Shown: piece by piece, positions 42,294 through 50,464 of the stretch
Position numbering within the stretch: the first letter of the stretch is position 1
Layout of the letters: every line of letters begins with the position of its first letter
NCBI RefSeq assembly: GCF_000826545.1
Contig: NZ_CDME01000002.1
Span: forward strand, 1,745,187 to 1,809,186
Length of the DNA stretch: 64,000 bases
Reading direction: 5' to 3'
Source of the DNA: Kibdelosporangium sp. MJ126-NF4
Lineage (GTDB): Bacteria > Actinomycetota > Actinomycetes > Mycobacteriales > Pseudonocardiaceae
Notes under the pieces: generated by a model
Told to the model about the DNA's origin: nothing
The model's input: the letters and a program-made list of their open reading frames with translations, nothing else
The model's database searches: none
Translations under genes and position numbers: made by a program

Positions 42294-43734
42294 CCTGCTC
42301 GTGGACGTGCTGAACGCGGCACGGGAGCACCGCCGCTCCCCCGCGGTCACCGACAGCCGGGAGACGATCACCTACGGCGGTCTGCTGGAACGTGTGCTGG
42401 CAACGGCACAACGCCTGCGCGCCAACGGATTTGCCGACGGCGACCGGATGCTGTTCTCGGTCCGTCCCGGCGTGCGGTCGATCGTCCTCGCGCTCGGCGC
42501 GGTCGCGGCGGGCGGCACTGTCGTGTTCGTCGACCCCGGCAACGCGCCCGAACTGTTCGCCAGCCGGATGGAACTCGTCCAGCCGACCTGGGCGGCGGCG
42601 GAGTCGATGCTGTACGCGGCCGGTGTCCCCGGCCCGGTGCGTGCCATCGCCCGACGCCGTGGCCTGGTACTGCCGCCGTACGCCAAGCTCGACGTCCGGC
42701 ACATCCGGTCGGGCCCGTGGCTGCCGGGTGTCCCGCACGGCGCGTTGTCCGCACAGCGGCTCGCGGAGCCGATGTGCTACAACGAATTCCCCGCGCCGTC
42801 ACCGGACCGCGACGCCGTCGTCGTGTTCACGTCCGGGACCACCGCGGCGCCGAAAGCCGTGGTGCACACCCGTGGTTCGCTCGGCTCGGCACTGCGCACG
42901 CTCGCCGCCCGGTGCTCGCTGTCCCCGGGCGACCAGGTCCACACGGATCACCTCACGTTGGGGTTGCCCGCGCTGGTCGCCGGTGCGCAGTGGACGATCA
43001 CGCCGAAGCCTCGACCGGGCGCCACGCACACGATTCTCGTCCCGACCGACCTCGCCGACATGCTGGGAACCCTGCCGTCTTCACTGCGGCAGGTCATGCT
43101 CGGCTCGGCGCCCGTGCTGCCGCCGTTGCTGCGGCGTGCCCGCCAGGCGATGCCGGACGTCGAATTCCTCGCCGTGTACGGGATGACCGAGATCCTGCCG
43201 GTCAGTGTGGCCACGGCGGAGGAGAAACTGCAGCACCGAGGTGACCTGCTCGGCACGCCACTGCCCGGGGTGAACGCGCGGGTGGCCGCCGACGGCGAGT
43301 TGCTCGTGTCCGGCGCGAACCTGTGCCGCGGCTATCTCGGCGCGCCGCCGATGACCGAGCACGCGACGGGCGATCTGGCGCGAATGGACGACGGCCGGAT
43401 CGTGCTGATGGGCCGCAAGAAGGACATGATCCTGCGGGACAGCCTGAACGTGTACCCGGGCCTGTACGAGCCCGCGATCGCGGCACTGCCCGGGGTGGCC
43501 GACGCGGCCATGGTCGGCGTGCCGGACGAGATCGGCGACGAGAAGATCGTGGTGGCCGTCGTGGCGGACGAGGACGGCCCGCCGGACCTGGCAGCGAAGG
43601 TGCGGTCGGCCCTTCCCGGCCTGATCGACTCACACGCCATCCCCGACGAGGTGGTGGTGCTGCCGTCGCTGCCGGTGTCGGGCCGCAGCCGCAAGATCGA
43701 CCGCGATGCCTTGCGGGACCTGGTGACACGGTGA
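42283..43734 (+). CDS. AMP-dependent synthetase, OleC-like
   Basis: A 483-residue ANL-superfamily enzyme. Core motifs are present: VVVFTSGTTAAPKAVVHTRG (A3), YGMTEILPVS (A5), TGDLARMDDGRIVLMGRKKD (A7/A8; positions about 367-386) and the C-terminal GRSRKIDRDAL with the A10 lysine. A short N-terminal domain and the order next to an OleD-like gene resemble OleC, which converts beta-hydroxy acids to beta-lactones. It overlaps the P450 gene by 11 bp and the next gene by 4. It could alternatively be a plain acyl-CoA or acyl-AMP ligase. The absence of OleB nearby implies that the lactone would not be decarboxylated here. Confidence 0.82.
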   Translation: MPADLLVDVLNAAREHRRSPAVTDSRETITYGGLLERVLATAQRLRANGFADGDRMLFSVRPGVRSIVLALGAVAAGGTVVFVDPGNAPELFASRMELVQPTWAAAESMLYAAGVPGPVRAIARRRGLVLPPYAKLDVRHIRSGPWLPGVPHGALSAQRLAEPMCYNEFPAPSPDRDAVVVFTSGTTAAPKAVVHTRGSLGSALRTLAARCSLSPGDQVHTDHLTLGLPALVAGAQWTITPKPRPGATHTILVPTDLADMLGTLPSSLRQVMLGSAPVLPPLLRRARQAMPDVEFLAVYGMTEILPVSVATAEEKLQHRGDLLGTPLPGVNARVAADGELLVSGANLCRGYLGAPPMTEHATGDLARMDDGRIVLMGRKKDMILRDSLNVYPGLYEPAIAALPGVADAAMVGVPDEIGDEKIVVAVVADEDGPPDLAAKVRSALPGLIDSHAIPDEVVVLPSLPVSGRSRKIDRDALRDLVTR

Positions 43735-44624
43735 CAGTACGACTGGCCATCACCGGCGCAACCGGATTCGTCGGCAACGCGATCCACCAGGCCGCCCTCG
43801 CACGAGGATGGGAAGTCCACCCGTTCGGCAGCCGTACGTGGGACATCGCCCGAGGGCCCCTGGCAGATCCACCCGCCGTCGACGTCGTGGTGCACGCGGC
43901 GGCCGCGGTGACCGACTGGGGTGACGGGGAAGCCGTCTGGCGCACCAATGTGGACGGAACACGGCACGTGCTGGAGTCGTTTCCCGACAGCCGGTTCGTG
44001 CACGTCTCAACCGCGAGCGTCTACGATCCGTTCACGCCGACCGTGGACGCCCTCGAGGACCAAGCGCCCGTCACCCGTTACCTGACCGCGTATGCCGCGT
44101 CGAAGGCGGTGGCCGAACGCCTGCTGTCAGACCGCCCGGACACCGTGATCCTGAGGCCGCACGCGGTGTACGGCCCCGGCGACCCGACGCTGCTGCCCCG
44201 CGTGCTCAGCGCGATCCGAGGCCGTTCGCTGATCATCGTCGGGGACGGCGAGGCCCGGCAATCCCTGACGTCGCTGGACAACCTGGTCCACGCCACCTTG
44301 CTCGCCTGCGCCGGGACCGCCTCCGGCGTGTACAACATCGCCGACGCGTCACCCGTTGCACTGCGGGACGCCTTGCGCGCCCTGCTTGACGAACGCGGCA
44401 TGGCTGACGTCCGCCTCCGTCACGTCCCGCTGAAGGTGGGCTGGGCGCTGGCCGGTCTGGCGGAGTCGGCATGGCGGAGCGTGGGCGCGCGACAAGCGCC
44501 ACGGCTGACCAGGTACGCCATCAGCCACCTCGCCCACGAGCGCACCCTGGACATCACCGCGGCACGCCGTGACCTCTGCTACCAGCCCGCCCCGACGTCG
44601 TTCATCGGCGCGGCGGGCTGGTAA
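43731..44624 (+). CDS. NAD(P)-dependent epimerase/dehydrogenase, OleD-like
   Basis: A 297-residue extended SDR. The dinucleotide motif is ITGATGFVGNAI, the catalytic serine/threonine is in VHVSTASVYD, and the YxxxK pair is YAASK in LTAYAASKAVAERL. The substrate side reads HAVYGPGDPTLLPRVL and resembles the 3-beta-hydroxysteroid dehydrogenase/OleD branch. OleD reduces the OleA beta-keto acid to the beta-hydroxy acid used by OleC, so it fits the operon. GTG 43731 overlaps the ligase stop. It is the last gene; a convergent gene begins 7 nt later. Confidence 0.85.
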   Translation: MTVRLAITGATGFVGNAIHQAALARGWEVHPFGSRTWDIARGPLADPPAVDVVVHAAAAVTDWGDGEAVWRTNVDGTRHVLESFPDSRFVHVSTASVYDPFTPTVDALEDQAPVTRYLTAYAASKAVAERLLSDRPDTVILRPHAVYGPGDPTLLPRVLSAIRGRSLIIVGDGEARQSLTSLDNLVHATLLACAGTASGVYNIADASPVALRDALRALLDERGMADVRLRHVPLKVGWALAGLAESAWRSVGARQAPRLTRYAISHLAHERTLDITAARRDLCYQPAPTSFIGAAGW

Positions 44625-44631
44625 CAGGGAA

Positions 44632-44964
44632 TCAGGCTGTCCGGACCGCGAGCACGTCGATCAGGCCCGCGATCTCCAGTGAGCGGTAGGCCGCTCCTGT
44701 CTGCGACGCGGTGACGACGAACTCGATGCTCTTCGCCACGGCCTGTTCGCGTCCGGCGATCAACGCGGACATCCCGGCTGACGCCAGGAACGTGATCCCG
44801 GTCAGGTCGACGACCAGTGTGCCGCCGGACAGTTCGCCGACGGCCGTCACTATCGCTTTCTCCAACGCTGGTGCTGTGCTGAGATCGACCTCTCCCAGGA
44901 AGCCGAGCACCTGAGCGCCGTCGACCTCCCGCAGTGCCTTCACGTCCAGCAGTTCACCGACCAC
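44632..44964 (-). CDS. STAS-domain anti-sigma factor antagonist
   Basis: A 110-residue single-domain protein of the SpoIIAA type. The phosphorylatable serine lies in FLASAGMSALIAG (the usual D-S-x-G-L-x-x-L site, here ASAGMSALI), preceded by LVVDLTGIT. FLGEVDLSTAPALEKA is the family start. AAGAGG lies 6 nt before GTG 44964, which is preferred over an in-frame ATG at 45027. No anti-sigma kinase is adjacent, so it must pair with one elsewhere. The replacement of Asp by Ala just before the serine is slightly unusual. Confidence 0.85.
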   Translation of the reverse strand: MVGELLDVKALREVDGAQVLGFLGEVDLSTAPALEKAIVTAVGELSGGTLVVDLTGITFLASAGMSALIAGREQAVAKSIEFVVTASQTGAAYRSLEIAGLIDVLAVRTA

Positions 44965-45023
44965 GTTGATCCTCTTTAGCTCGGAGGGACTCGCCCGGCC
45001 AGTTACCCCGGAGCGGGTGTGGA

Positions 45024-45581
45024 TCAAACCTGTTTTCTCGCCCGGAACGCGGCGGCCTTGACCCGGTTCTGACAGGCCGTCGAGCAGAACCGTTTCGTTC
45101 CGTTGCGGGACACGTCGACGAAGACTCGGTCACAGGCTGTCGCCGTGCACACGCCGAGGCGGTCGAACATCGGGTTGCCGAGCACGATCGCGAGCGCGGT
45201 CGCCATGGGGGCCGCCCAGGCGCGAGCCCACGTCTCGGCGGCGGTGTGGAAGTGCAGGTGCCACGGTTTGCCGCCGTGCTTGATCAGCAGAGGCGCCGCC
45301 CGGGTGTCCGCCAGGAGCGCGTTGGTCGTTTCGCAGGCGTCGTCGATGCGGTCGCCGTCGACCGCTTCGAACACCTCGCGCAGACGCACCGCGTAGGAGC
45401 GCAACTGTTCGACGTCCTCGCTGGTCACGATCTCGTCAGCGCCGACGAGATCGCTGATGTCCGGTTCGGTCGCGCCGTAGGGGCGGCCCAGTGCGTGCCC
45501 GGGAGTGAGCAGGTTGACCGCTTGGACCGCTCTGGCCACCACCTCGCTTGCGTAACCGTCGAAGTCCACTTGACCAGTCAC
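45024..45581 (-). CDS. CGNR zinc-finger / ABATE-domain protein
   Basis: A protein of about 185 residues. The N-terminal helical ABATE domain (ASEVVARAVQAVNLLTPGHA; LRSYAVRLREVFEAV) is followed by a stress-responsive zinc finger at the C-terminus: CTATACDRVFVDVSRNGTKR, then FCSTACQNRVKAAAFR. The family CGNR motif is degenerate (CQNR). Such proteins are thought to be transcriptional regulators. GGAGAG lies before GTG 45581; GTG 45569 is also possible. It is divergent from a methyltransferase gene 55 bp away and may control it. Confidence 0.85.
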   Translation of the reverse strand: MTGQVDFDGYASEVVARAVQAVNLLTPGHALGRPYGATEPDISDLVGADEIVTSEDVEQLRSYAVRLREVFEAVDGDRIDDACETTNALLADTRAAPLLIKHGGKPWHLHFHTAAETWARAWAAPMATALAIVLGNPMFDRLGVCTATACDRVFVDVSRNGTKRFCSTACQNRVKAAAFRARKQV

Positions 45582-45636
45582 CTCTCTCCGTCTAACGTCA
45601 CTGCCGAACAGGATATCGACAGTGACGAGGTGGAGC

Positions 45637-46398
45637 ATGACCCAGGTGACCAGTTCCGCTGCCGAGACGTGGCTGCGCCGGTGGGACGCACAGCAGGAGC
45701 GCTACATCGCCGACCGCGAGGAACGCTTCACGGTGCTGTGTGACGTGGTGGAGACCGCGCTCGCGGACATCGAGCGGCCGGTGGTCCTCGATCTCGGCTG
45801 CGGCCCCGGCTCACTGGCCGGGCGGCTGCACGAGCGGCTGCCGCACGCCACGATCATCGGCATCGACTCGGATCCGCTGCTGCTCGGGCTCGCACGTGCG
45901 CACTACGCCGATGGCATCACGTGGGTCGACGCGGATCTCGGCACGCGCGACTGGCTGGCGGAGGTTCCCGGGACCATCCACGCGGCAGTGTCCACAACGG
46001 CCCTGCACTGGCTGCCCGAGACCAAGCTCGCGGAGCTGTACCGCACGCTGGGCAGCCTCATGGCTCCCGACGGCGTGTTCGTCAACGGCGACCACATGGG
46101 ACCCGACGACGGGCGCCTCAACGATCTCGCCGCCGTCGTCCGTCATCGCCGTGCGGTCAGGGCGGGCGTCGTGCGGAACGAGGAATGGGGCGCGTGGTGG
46201 GACGCGGTCGGCGACTCCCCCGAGCTGGCCGTGCTCGTCCAGGCCCGTACCGAACGCCTTGCCCACAAGGACGATCACAACGCGAACACACTAACCGTCA
46301 GCGGGCACGCGGACCTTTTACGGGCAGCGGGATTCGGCAGCGTCGCTCCCGTGTGGCAGGTGGGCGACGACCACGTCCTGGTGGCCGTCAGGCATTGA
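45637..46398 (+). CDS. Class I SAM-dependent methyltransferase
   Basis: A 253-residue methyltransferase. Motif I is VVLDLGCGPGSLAGRL, the acidic residue ending strand 2 is in IIGIDSDPLLL, and motif post-II appears in AAVSTTALHWLPE. The long acidic/basic helix before motif I suggests a small-molecule substrate. AGGTGGAG precedes ATG 45637; the GTG at 45622 is less likely. It overlaps the convergent GlxA-type gene by 11 bp. The substrate is unknown. Confidence 0.87.
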   Translation: MTQVTSSAAETWLRRWDAQQERYIADREERFTVLCDVVETALADIERPVVLDLGCGPGSLAGRLHERLPHATIIGIDSDPLLLGLARAHYADGITWVDADLGTRDWLAEVPGTIHAAVSTTALHWLPETKLAELYRTLGSLMAPDGVFVNGDHMGPDDGRLNDLAAVVRHRRAVRAGVVRNEEWGAWWDAVGDSPELAVLVQARTERLAHKDDHNANTLTVSGHADLLRAAGFGSVAPVWQVGDDHVLVAVRH

Positions 46399-47329
46399 AC
46401 GTGCGGCGGTAGGCCGCTGGCGTCGTGCGGACGGCCGCGACGAACCTGCGACGCAGGTTGGTGGCGGACATCAGGCCGACCCGGCGGGCGATCGCCTCCA
46501 CCGACAGGTCCGTCTCCTCCAGCAACGCCCTGGTCGCGTTGATCCGCTGGGTCAGCAACCAGCGACCGGGGCTCAAGCCCACCTGCTCGTCGAAGCGTCG
46601 AGCCAGGGTGCGGGGCGAGATCCTCAGGTGCGCGGCCATGTCCTCGACGCCGATCGGGTCGCCGAGCCGCTCGGTCACCCAATCCAGCAGGCCACCGAGC
46701 GACTGGTCGGGCTGCGGCACCGGCGCATCGGCCACGTACTGGGTCTGGCCACCCTCGCGATGCGGCGGCAGGACCATGTAGCGGGCCAGGTGCGCCGCGT
46801 GGGCGGCGCCGAGATCGTTGCGAACCAGGTGCAGGCACAGGTCGATGCCAGCACCGGCGCCGCCACTGGTAGCCACGTCACCGTGGTCGACGTACAGCAC
46901 ATCGGGGTCGACCTGCACACGTGGGAACAGTGTGCCCAGCCGATCGGCACACGCCCAATGAGTCGTGACACGGCGGTCGTCGAGAAGCCCGGTCTGCGCG
47001 AGGGCAAACGCCCCCGTGCAGATCGTCACCAGACGACAGCCGCGTTTGTGCGCGCGTTTCAGCGAACGCAGCACCGCGGACGACAGCGGGGCGTCGATCG
47101 GCCGCCAGCCGGGGATGATCACGGTGTCAGCGTCGTCCACCGCGGACAGTCCCTCGTTGACGACGATGTCGTAGCCCGCCGTCGTCGGCACCGACCCAGG
47201 TTGTTCGGCGCAGACCTGAAAGTCGTAGTACCGAGGCAGGAAGTCCCGTTTCAGCCCGAAGGCCTCGGTGGCGCAGGCAAGTTCGAAGGTCGACTGGACC
47301 GGGCGCACAAGCGCGACGACACGATGCAT
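46388..47329 (-). CDS. GlxA-family transcriptional regulator (DJ-1 + AraC)
   Basis: A 313-residue fusion. The N-terminal DJ-1/PfpI-like domain (VVALVRPVQSTFELACATEA; TVIIPGWRPID) retains the Cys in TICTGAFALAQTG. The C-terminal AraC domain has two helix-turn-helices (GVEDMAAHLRISPRTLARRF and LSVEAIARRVGLMSATNLRR). The ATG at 47329 has a -10-like TACTTT 6 nt upstream and GTGTCA 17 nt before that, so it looks leaderless. It is divergent from a cupin gene that it may regulate. Confidence 0.9.
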   Translation of the reverse strand: MHRVVALVRPVQSTFELACATEAFGLKRDFLPRYYDFQVCAEQPGSVPTTAGYDIVVNEGLSAVDDADTVIIPGWRPIDAPLSSAVLRSLKRAHKRGCRLVTICTGAFALAQTGLLDDRRVTTHWACADRLGTLFPRVQVDPDVLYVDHGDVATSGGAGAGIDLCLHLVRNDLGAAHAAHLARYMVLPPHREGGQTQYVADAPVPQPDQSLGGLLDWVTERLGDPIGVEDMAAHLRISPRTLARRFDEQVGLSPGRWLLTQRINATRALLEETDLSVEAIARRVGLMSATNLRRRFVAAVRTTPAAYRRTFNA

Positions 47330-47400
47330 GGCAACAAAGTACCCAATGATGTCTTTCCTGACACTGGCCGGGTGACGCCGGGCGAACGAGGCTGGAGCCC

Positions 47401-47712
47401 ATGGAATTCGAATCGACGCACACCGCCGACGCCCCGGTCCACCAGCTGTTCCCCGGCATCCGCCTGCGTCCACTGTGGAAAGGCGCGAACGGCGCGAGCG
47501 CGAACGTGGTGGAGTTCGACCCAGGCGCGAGCTGGGAGGGAAAGGACGTCCACGAGCCGGGCCCGGAGGAGGTCTACGTGGTCAGCGGCACCTTCAACGA
47601 CGGCTTCACCGACTACCCGGCCGGATCGTTCATCCACTGCCCAGCCCAGTCATGGCACATCCCACAGAGCCAGACGGGCTGTGTGCTGTTCGTGTTCTAC
47701 CCGGAGGGATGA
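47401..47712 (+). CDS. Cupin-domain protein (ChrR-like)
   Basis: A 103-residue single-domain cupin. Metal ligands are suggested by VHEPGPEEVYVVSG (His and Glu of the first cupin motif) and HIPQS in the second. The strand order and the phrase SFIHCPAQSWHIPQ resemble the cupin of ChrR anti-sigma factors and small detoxifying cupins. There is no anti-sigma domain. It is divergent from a GlxA regulator, 71 bp away. The reaction is unknown. Confidence 0.82.
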   Translation: MEFESTHTADAPVHQLFPGIRLRPLWKGANGASANVVEFDPGASWEGKDVHEPGPEEVYVVSGTFNDGFTDYPAGSFIHCPAQSWHIPQSQTGCVLFVFYPEG

Positions 47713-47837
47713 GTCAGAAACGGTCGAGCAGCCAGCGACCGAGAGTGCGCAGCCGCCCGGACAGTTCGGGCGGCTCGATCACGCCCTGTCCAGGTTGAGG
47801 TAAGAAACCCAGTCCCGAACCAGGCTGAGAAGAAGAA

Positions 47838-48019
47838 AACTGGCTGGTACGTAACCAACACAGGGCAACCAGCGCTGGAACGAAAAGCCGAGGCTGGAAG
47901 CCGAACTCCAACGCAACCAACAGCGCAACGCAATCAGAAGTAATCCGTCAAAACCGAGCACAGCGGCAAGCAACCCACTGGTGAGCAGAGCGTGACTCAC
48001 CATCCACATCCCCAAGCGC
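47838..48019 (+). repeat. Solo copy of the HNH-element inverted repeat
   Basis: Homologous over about 180 bp to 28476-28657, in the same orientation. Shared landmarks are AACTGGCTGGTACGTAACCA, CCAGCGCTGG (47869-47878), AACTCCAACG, AGTAATCCGT and CACTGGTGAGCAGAGCGTGA, then CTCACCATCCACATCC. No HNH gene or second arm is next to it, so it is either a scar of a lost element or an independent miniature copy. Confidence 0.8.
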
Positions 48020-48089
48020 CAAGTGGGCCTGCGCGCCGCCCCTCATCGCCTCGCCCTGTCTTGGTTACCCTCGCAGCCCTTCCGCCTCG

Positions 48090-48121
48090 TTGCCTTCCTT
48101 GCCTTCCTTGCCTTCCTTGCC
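48090..48121 (+). repeat. 9-bp tandem repeat
   Basis: TTGCCTTCC repeated three times plus a partial TTGCC. A low-complexity tract that is likely slippage-prone; no function is apparent. Confidence 0.85.
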
Positions 48122-48309
48122 GTGGCCTGACTGCCCCGCACGCCCTCACTTCGCCGCCTCTTGCTGACCTGGGCAGCCCTGGCGCTGACTCCTGCCACCA
48201 ATGCGGTGCTTGGCGCGCGAGATGTACCAAAAAAAAGCCCGACCCCGTTGCGCCCCTAACCGCACGACAAGACAAAAGAAACCAGGTCGTCACCTGCACG
48301 GCGATCACG

Positions 48310-49446
48310 TCAGTCGTCGTGCCGGTCGATGCCGGGTTCGTCGGGCGCAGACTCCTCCGGTTCGCTGGTGTGCACGTCCTCGGGACTGACGTGTTCGTCG
48401 GCCTCGCTGCGCAGTGACCGGATGCCCGAGTTGAGCACTGCCAACAACGGGACGGCGAGCAGCGCACCGGTGATGCCCGCCGTCACGACCCCGGCCGAGA
48501 TCACCAGGACGACGGCGAGCGGGTGCAGCCGGACGGCCCGGCCGAGCAACAACGGCTGCAGCACATGCCCTTCCAGTTGCTGCACGGCGATCACCACGGC
48601 GAGCAGGATCAGCGCGGTCACCGGTCCGTTGGCGACCAGTGCGATCAGCACGGCGACGCCACCCGCGACGACCGCACCGACAATCGGCACGAACGCGCCG
48701 AGGAAGACCAGCGCGGCAAGGGGAAAGGCCAGCGGGACATCGAGAATCACCAACCCGATACCGATCCCCACAGCGTCCACTGTGGCCACTGCGACAGTCG
48801 CGCGCACGTAGCTGACCAGCGCGGCCAGGCCACGGCGTCCGGCGACGTCCACCCGGGTGCGGTGCCCGTTCGGCACGCCGCGCAACAGGAAGCCCCAGAT
48901 CCCGCCGCCGTCGTAGAGCAGGAAGATCAGCGAGAAGATCACCAGCAGCATCTGGCCGAGGATCTCGCCGATGGTCAGCGCGGTGTTCAACGCCCCACCG
49001 GCGATGTCGCCCTGGTTGCCCGCGACCGAGGTGACGATGGAGTCGAAGAACCGGCGCAACTGGTCGTCACGCAGGTGCAAAGGCCCGTTGGTCAACCAGG
49101 TCGAGATGGTTTCGATGCTTTGCGACAGCTGGGAGCGCAGCGCGGGAAGGCCGCTGACGAAGGTGGTGACCACGAATGTCAGCAGTCCGCCGAAGACGGC
49201 CAGCCCGCCGATGATGACCAGTGCGACAGCGACCCCGCGCGGCACCCGGTGACGCACCAGAAAGGACACCGCGGGAGCGAGCAAAGCCGCCAGGAGCAAC
49301 GCGATCGCGAGTGGCACGACCACCGGCGCCAGGAAGCCGACGACGTGACCGAGGATGTACAACGCCGCCGCCACCGCCACGATCCGCCAGCTGATCGCGG
49401 CGATCACGCGCAGCAGCCGTGGCACGCTGTTGTGTTGGTCCGGCAC
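48310..49446 (-). CDS. AI-2E family transporter (PerM-like permease)
   Basis: A protein of about 378 residues with seven to eight membrane helices. Family landmarks are the N-terminal helix pair, the extended cytoplasmic/periplasmic stretch of about residues 110-210, the glycine-rich PFAALVFLGAFVPIVGA-like segment (here FPLAALVFLGAFVPIVG) and VIAVQQLEGHVLQPLLLGRA near the C-terminus. The tail is acidic (DEHVSPEDVHTSEPEE). GGGAGG precedes GTG 49446; the ATG at 49554 is an alternative. The AI-2 export label is historic; members also include Na+/H+ antiporters. The true substrate is unknown. Confidence 0.87.
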   Translation of the reverse strand: MPDQHNSVPRLLRVIAAISWRIVAVAAALYILGHVVGFLAPVVVPLAIALLLAALLAPAVSFLVRHRVPRGVAVALVIIGGLAVFGGLLTFVVTTFVSGLPALRSQLSQSIETISTWLTNGPLHLRDDQLRRFFDSIVTSVAGNQGDIAGGALNTALTIGEILGQMLLVIFSLIFLLYDGGGIWGFLLRGVPNGHRTRVDVAGRRGLAALVSYVRATVAVATVDAVGIGIGLVILDVPLAFPLAALVFLGAFVPIVGAVVAGGVAVLIALVANGPVTALILLAVVIAVQQLEGHVLQPLLLGRAVRLHPLAVVLVISAGVVTAGITGALLAVPLLAVLNSGIRSLRSEADEHVSPEDVHTSEPEESAPDEPGIDRHDD

Positions 49447-49580
49447 CCGGGCCCACCTCCCGTCCTCTGGCTGCCCTGGTGGCGACCGGCCTAAACCGAC
49501 GCGAATTCGGGGCTGTTGCCGGTCGCTCGTCCCCCGGTACGGTGTGGCCGTCAATCACAAACGCATCTGGGGGCGATATT

Positions 49581-50402
49581 GTGAATATCTTGCACAAAGT
49601 CACCTCGGTCGTCGCGGCGGCCACGACAGCAGCGGCGCTGTTCGCGGCACCCGCGTCCGCCGACATCGTGATCCCGCCGGGCGTGACGGCCAGCTACGTC
49701 ATGGTCGAACGGGCCTCCGGCCGCACTGTCGCCCGCGACGAGCACAAGCAGTACCGGTCCGCGTCGGTCGTCAAGCTGCTGATCGCGCTCGACTACCTGG
49801 AACTGCTGGGCAACAACGAGATCCCGGCAGGCGACGCCGAACTGCTCAAAACGATGCTGCGCAGCAGCGCCAACGACCCGGCCAGCGAACTGTGGGTCCG
49901 CAACGGCTGGGAGCAAGTGGTCGTCCGGATGGCCCACAGGCTCGGGCTCACCGACACGGCACCGCCCGCCGACCGGGGCATGTGGGGCTTCACCGCGATC
50001 AGCGCGGCCGACGTCGCCAGGGTCTACCAGTACATCCTCAACGGGACCAGCACACGCAACCGCAACGTCATCATGGGTCACCTGCGGGCCTCGACGAGGT
50101 GTTCCGGCACGTGGGATCAGTCGTGGGGAATCCGGAGCGCGGTCAGCGAGCCGTGGGCGGTCAAGCAGGGATGGTCGGCCTGGGGCGACGACCCGCCCCC
50201 GAGCACCGAATGCCCCGGCACGCGGCAGCAGCAGTCGATCGCCGATATCGACCTGACCAGCCCACTCATGCACACCACGGGCACAGTCGGCGCACGGGAC
50301 GACAGGATCCTTGTCGTGCTGACACTTCACCAACAGGGCACCAGCTACCAGGACGCGGCCGCCCGTGTCACCGCGCTGACCAGATCCGTCCACCGATCCT
50401 GA
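49581..50402 (+). CDS. Exported serine hydrolase, class A beta-lactamase-like
   Basis: A 273-residue secreted protein. A signal peptide (NILHKVTSVVAAATTAAALF, ending APASA) precedes a penicillin-binding-like domain. The SxxK motif is SVVK in RSASVVKLLIAL, the SxN motif is SAN in LRSSANDPAS and the K-T-G position reads KQGW in AVKQGWSAWG. The deviation in the third motif and the absence of the class A ExxxN glutamate make true beta-lactam hydrolysis doubtful; a transpeptidase-like or carboxypeptidase role is possible. GGGGGCGA precedes the GTG start. Two cysteines (RCSGTW; TECPGT) may form a disulphide. Confidence 0.83.
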   Translation: MNILHKVTSVVAAATTAAALFAAPASADIVIPPGVTASYVMVERASGRTVARDEHKQYRSASVVKLLIALDYLELLGNNEIPAGDAELLKTMLRSSANDPASELWVRNGWEQVVVRMAHRLGLTDTAPPADRGMWGFTAISAADVARVYQYILNGTSTRNRNVIMGHLRASTRCSGTWDQSWGIRSAVSEPWAVKQGWSAWGDDPPPSTECPGTRQQQSIADIDLTSPLMHTTGTVGARDDRILVVLTLHQQGTSYQDAAARVTALTRSVHRS

Positions 50403-50464
50403 CCGAATCGTGCCGAGGTATGCGCATAATTGGTCTGGACCTCGCGATGACGGGAGGATCAACT

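Larger units (their letters stand above)
47713..48309. other. Intergenic region holding a solo mobile-element repeat
   Basis: About 600 bp without a supported gene. It contains the third copy of the HNH-element repeat (47838-48019), a 9-bp tandem repeat (48090-48121) and an A8 run (48229-48236). Small open frames here are shadows of these repeats. Confidence 0.7.

Noticed and set aside
48229..48236. A8 run read as a minus-strand T-tract terminator after the AI-2E transporter gene
   Set aside because: No stable hairpin lies directly upstream of the T-tract on that strand.
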